Assembly: GCA_035373905.1 (NCBI GenBank)
Contig: DAOSOK010000022.1
Location: 24,867 to 88,866, forward strand
DNA from: Candidatus Ozemobacteraceae bacterium
Lineage (GTDB): Bacteria > Muiribacteriota > Ozemobacteria > Ozemobacterales > Ozemobacteraceae
Direction of reading: 5' to 3'
DNA: 64,000 bases
The position numbers and the translations under genes were made by a program. This document shows, piece by piece, positions 63,941-64,000 of the stretch; position 1 is the first letter of the stretch; the number at the start of each line of letters is the position of its first letter. The notes beneath the pieces were generated by a model, which saw nothing but the letters and a program-made list of their open reading frames with translations, was not told where the DNA came from and ran no database searches.

Positions 63941-64000
63941 ATTCGGGTTCATCCGACTAAAGCGTACTTTGTCTCATGAAGAGCCATGATCTTGAGTTTG

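Overview
The window is a GC-rich bacterial chromosome segment, apparently from a Gram-negative-type anaerobe or facultative anaerobe. The grounds are an [FeFe]-hydrogenase maturase (HydG) with its TM1266-type partner, a meso-diaminopimelate dehydrogenase, a 2,4-diaminopentanoate dehydrogenase (an ornithine-fermentation enzyme), glycogen phosphorylase, many exported proteins with signal peptides, a type II/IV pseudopilin, several large membrane signalling proteins and a sigma-54 regulator. No rRNA, tRNA, CRISPR array or prophage was seen. The lineage cannot be fixed from this window; a poorly cultured phylum such as Riflebacteria/Ozemobacterota is only a guess.

Layout. 1-5.3 kb: exported or surface-type proteins (MBL-fold hydrolase cut by the window edge, DUF5610 protein, histidine acid phosphatase, pseudopilin, PhnD-like binding protein). 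5.4-8.3 kb: ddh, then the TM1266-like regulator and hydG; hydG has an in-frame TGA exactly where the third cysteine of the radical-SAM CX3CX2C motif should be, so it is a candidate selenocysteine HydG. 8.4-12 kb: M49 peptidase, DUF3298 protein and LysM/transglycosylase. 12.2-16.4 kb: a two-gene phosphorelay (hybrid kinase and response-regulator phosphatase). 16.7-26.1 kb: glycogen phosphorylase, a Ca2+/H+ exchanger, an M16 peptidase pair (one with and one without the zinc motif) and an M60-type peptidase. 26.1-33.0 kb: a complete type I Wadjet (jetABCD) anti-plasmid operon with a vapC remnant at its 3' end.

33-46 kb: small exported and membrane proteins, 2,4-diaminopentanoate dehydrogenase, an ankyrin protein, a thioredoxin-fold protein, a hybrid kinase with an ABC-binding-protein-like sensor, a thiolase/SDR operon and a POT-like transporter. 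46.1-55.4 kb: a class III cyclase followed by a 2004-residue protein made of two membrane-cyclase halves. The active-site residues of the two halves are complementary, as in the C1/C2 arrangement of animal membrane adenylyl cyclases. 55.4-57.1 kb: a sigma-54 circuit, with two tiny membrane proteins behind a perfect -24/-12 promoter, a PspF-like activator, and the same 19-bp palindrome upstream of both. 57.1-64 kb: small exported proteins, a chloramphenicol acetyltransferase-like protein, a divergent RlmN/Cfr-type radical-SAM methyltransferase and an AMP-dependent ligase.

Dispersed elements: a MITE-like element of about 180 bp (two copies, about 58 kb apart) and a second short palindromic repeat (three copies). 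Several transcription units begin with an extended -10 of the form TGGTANNAT, and many end in strong intrinsic terminators.
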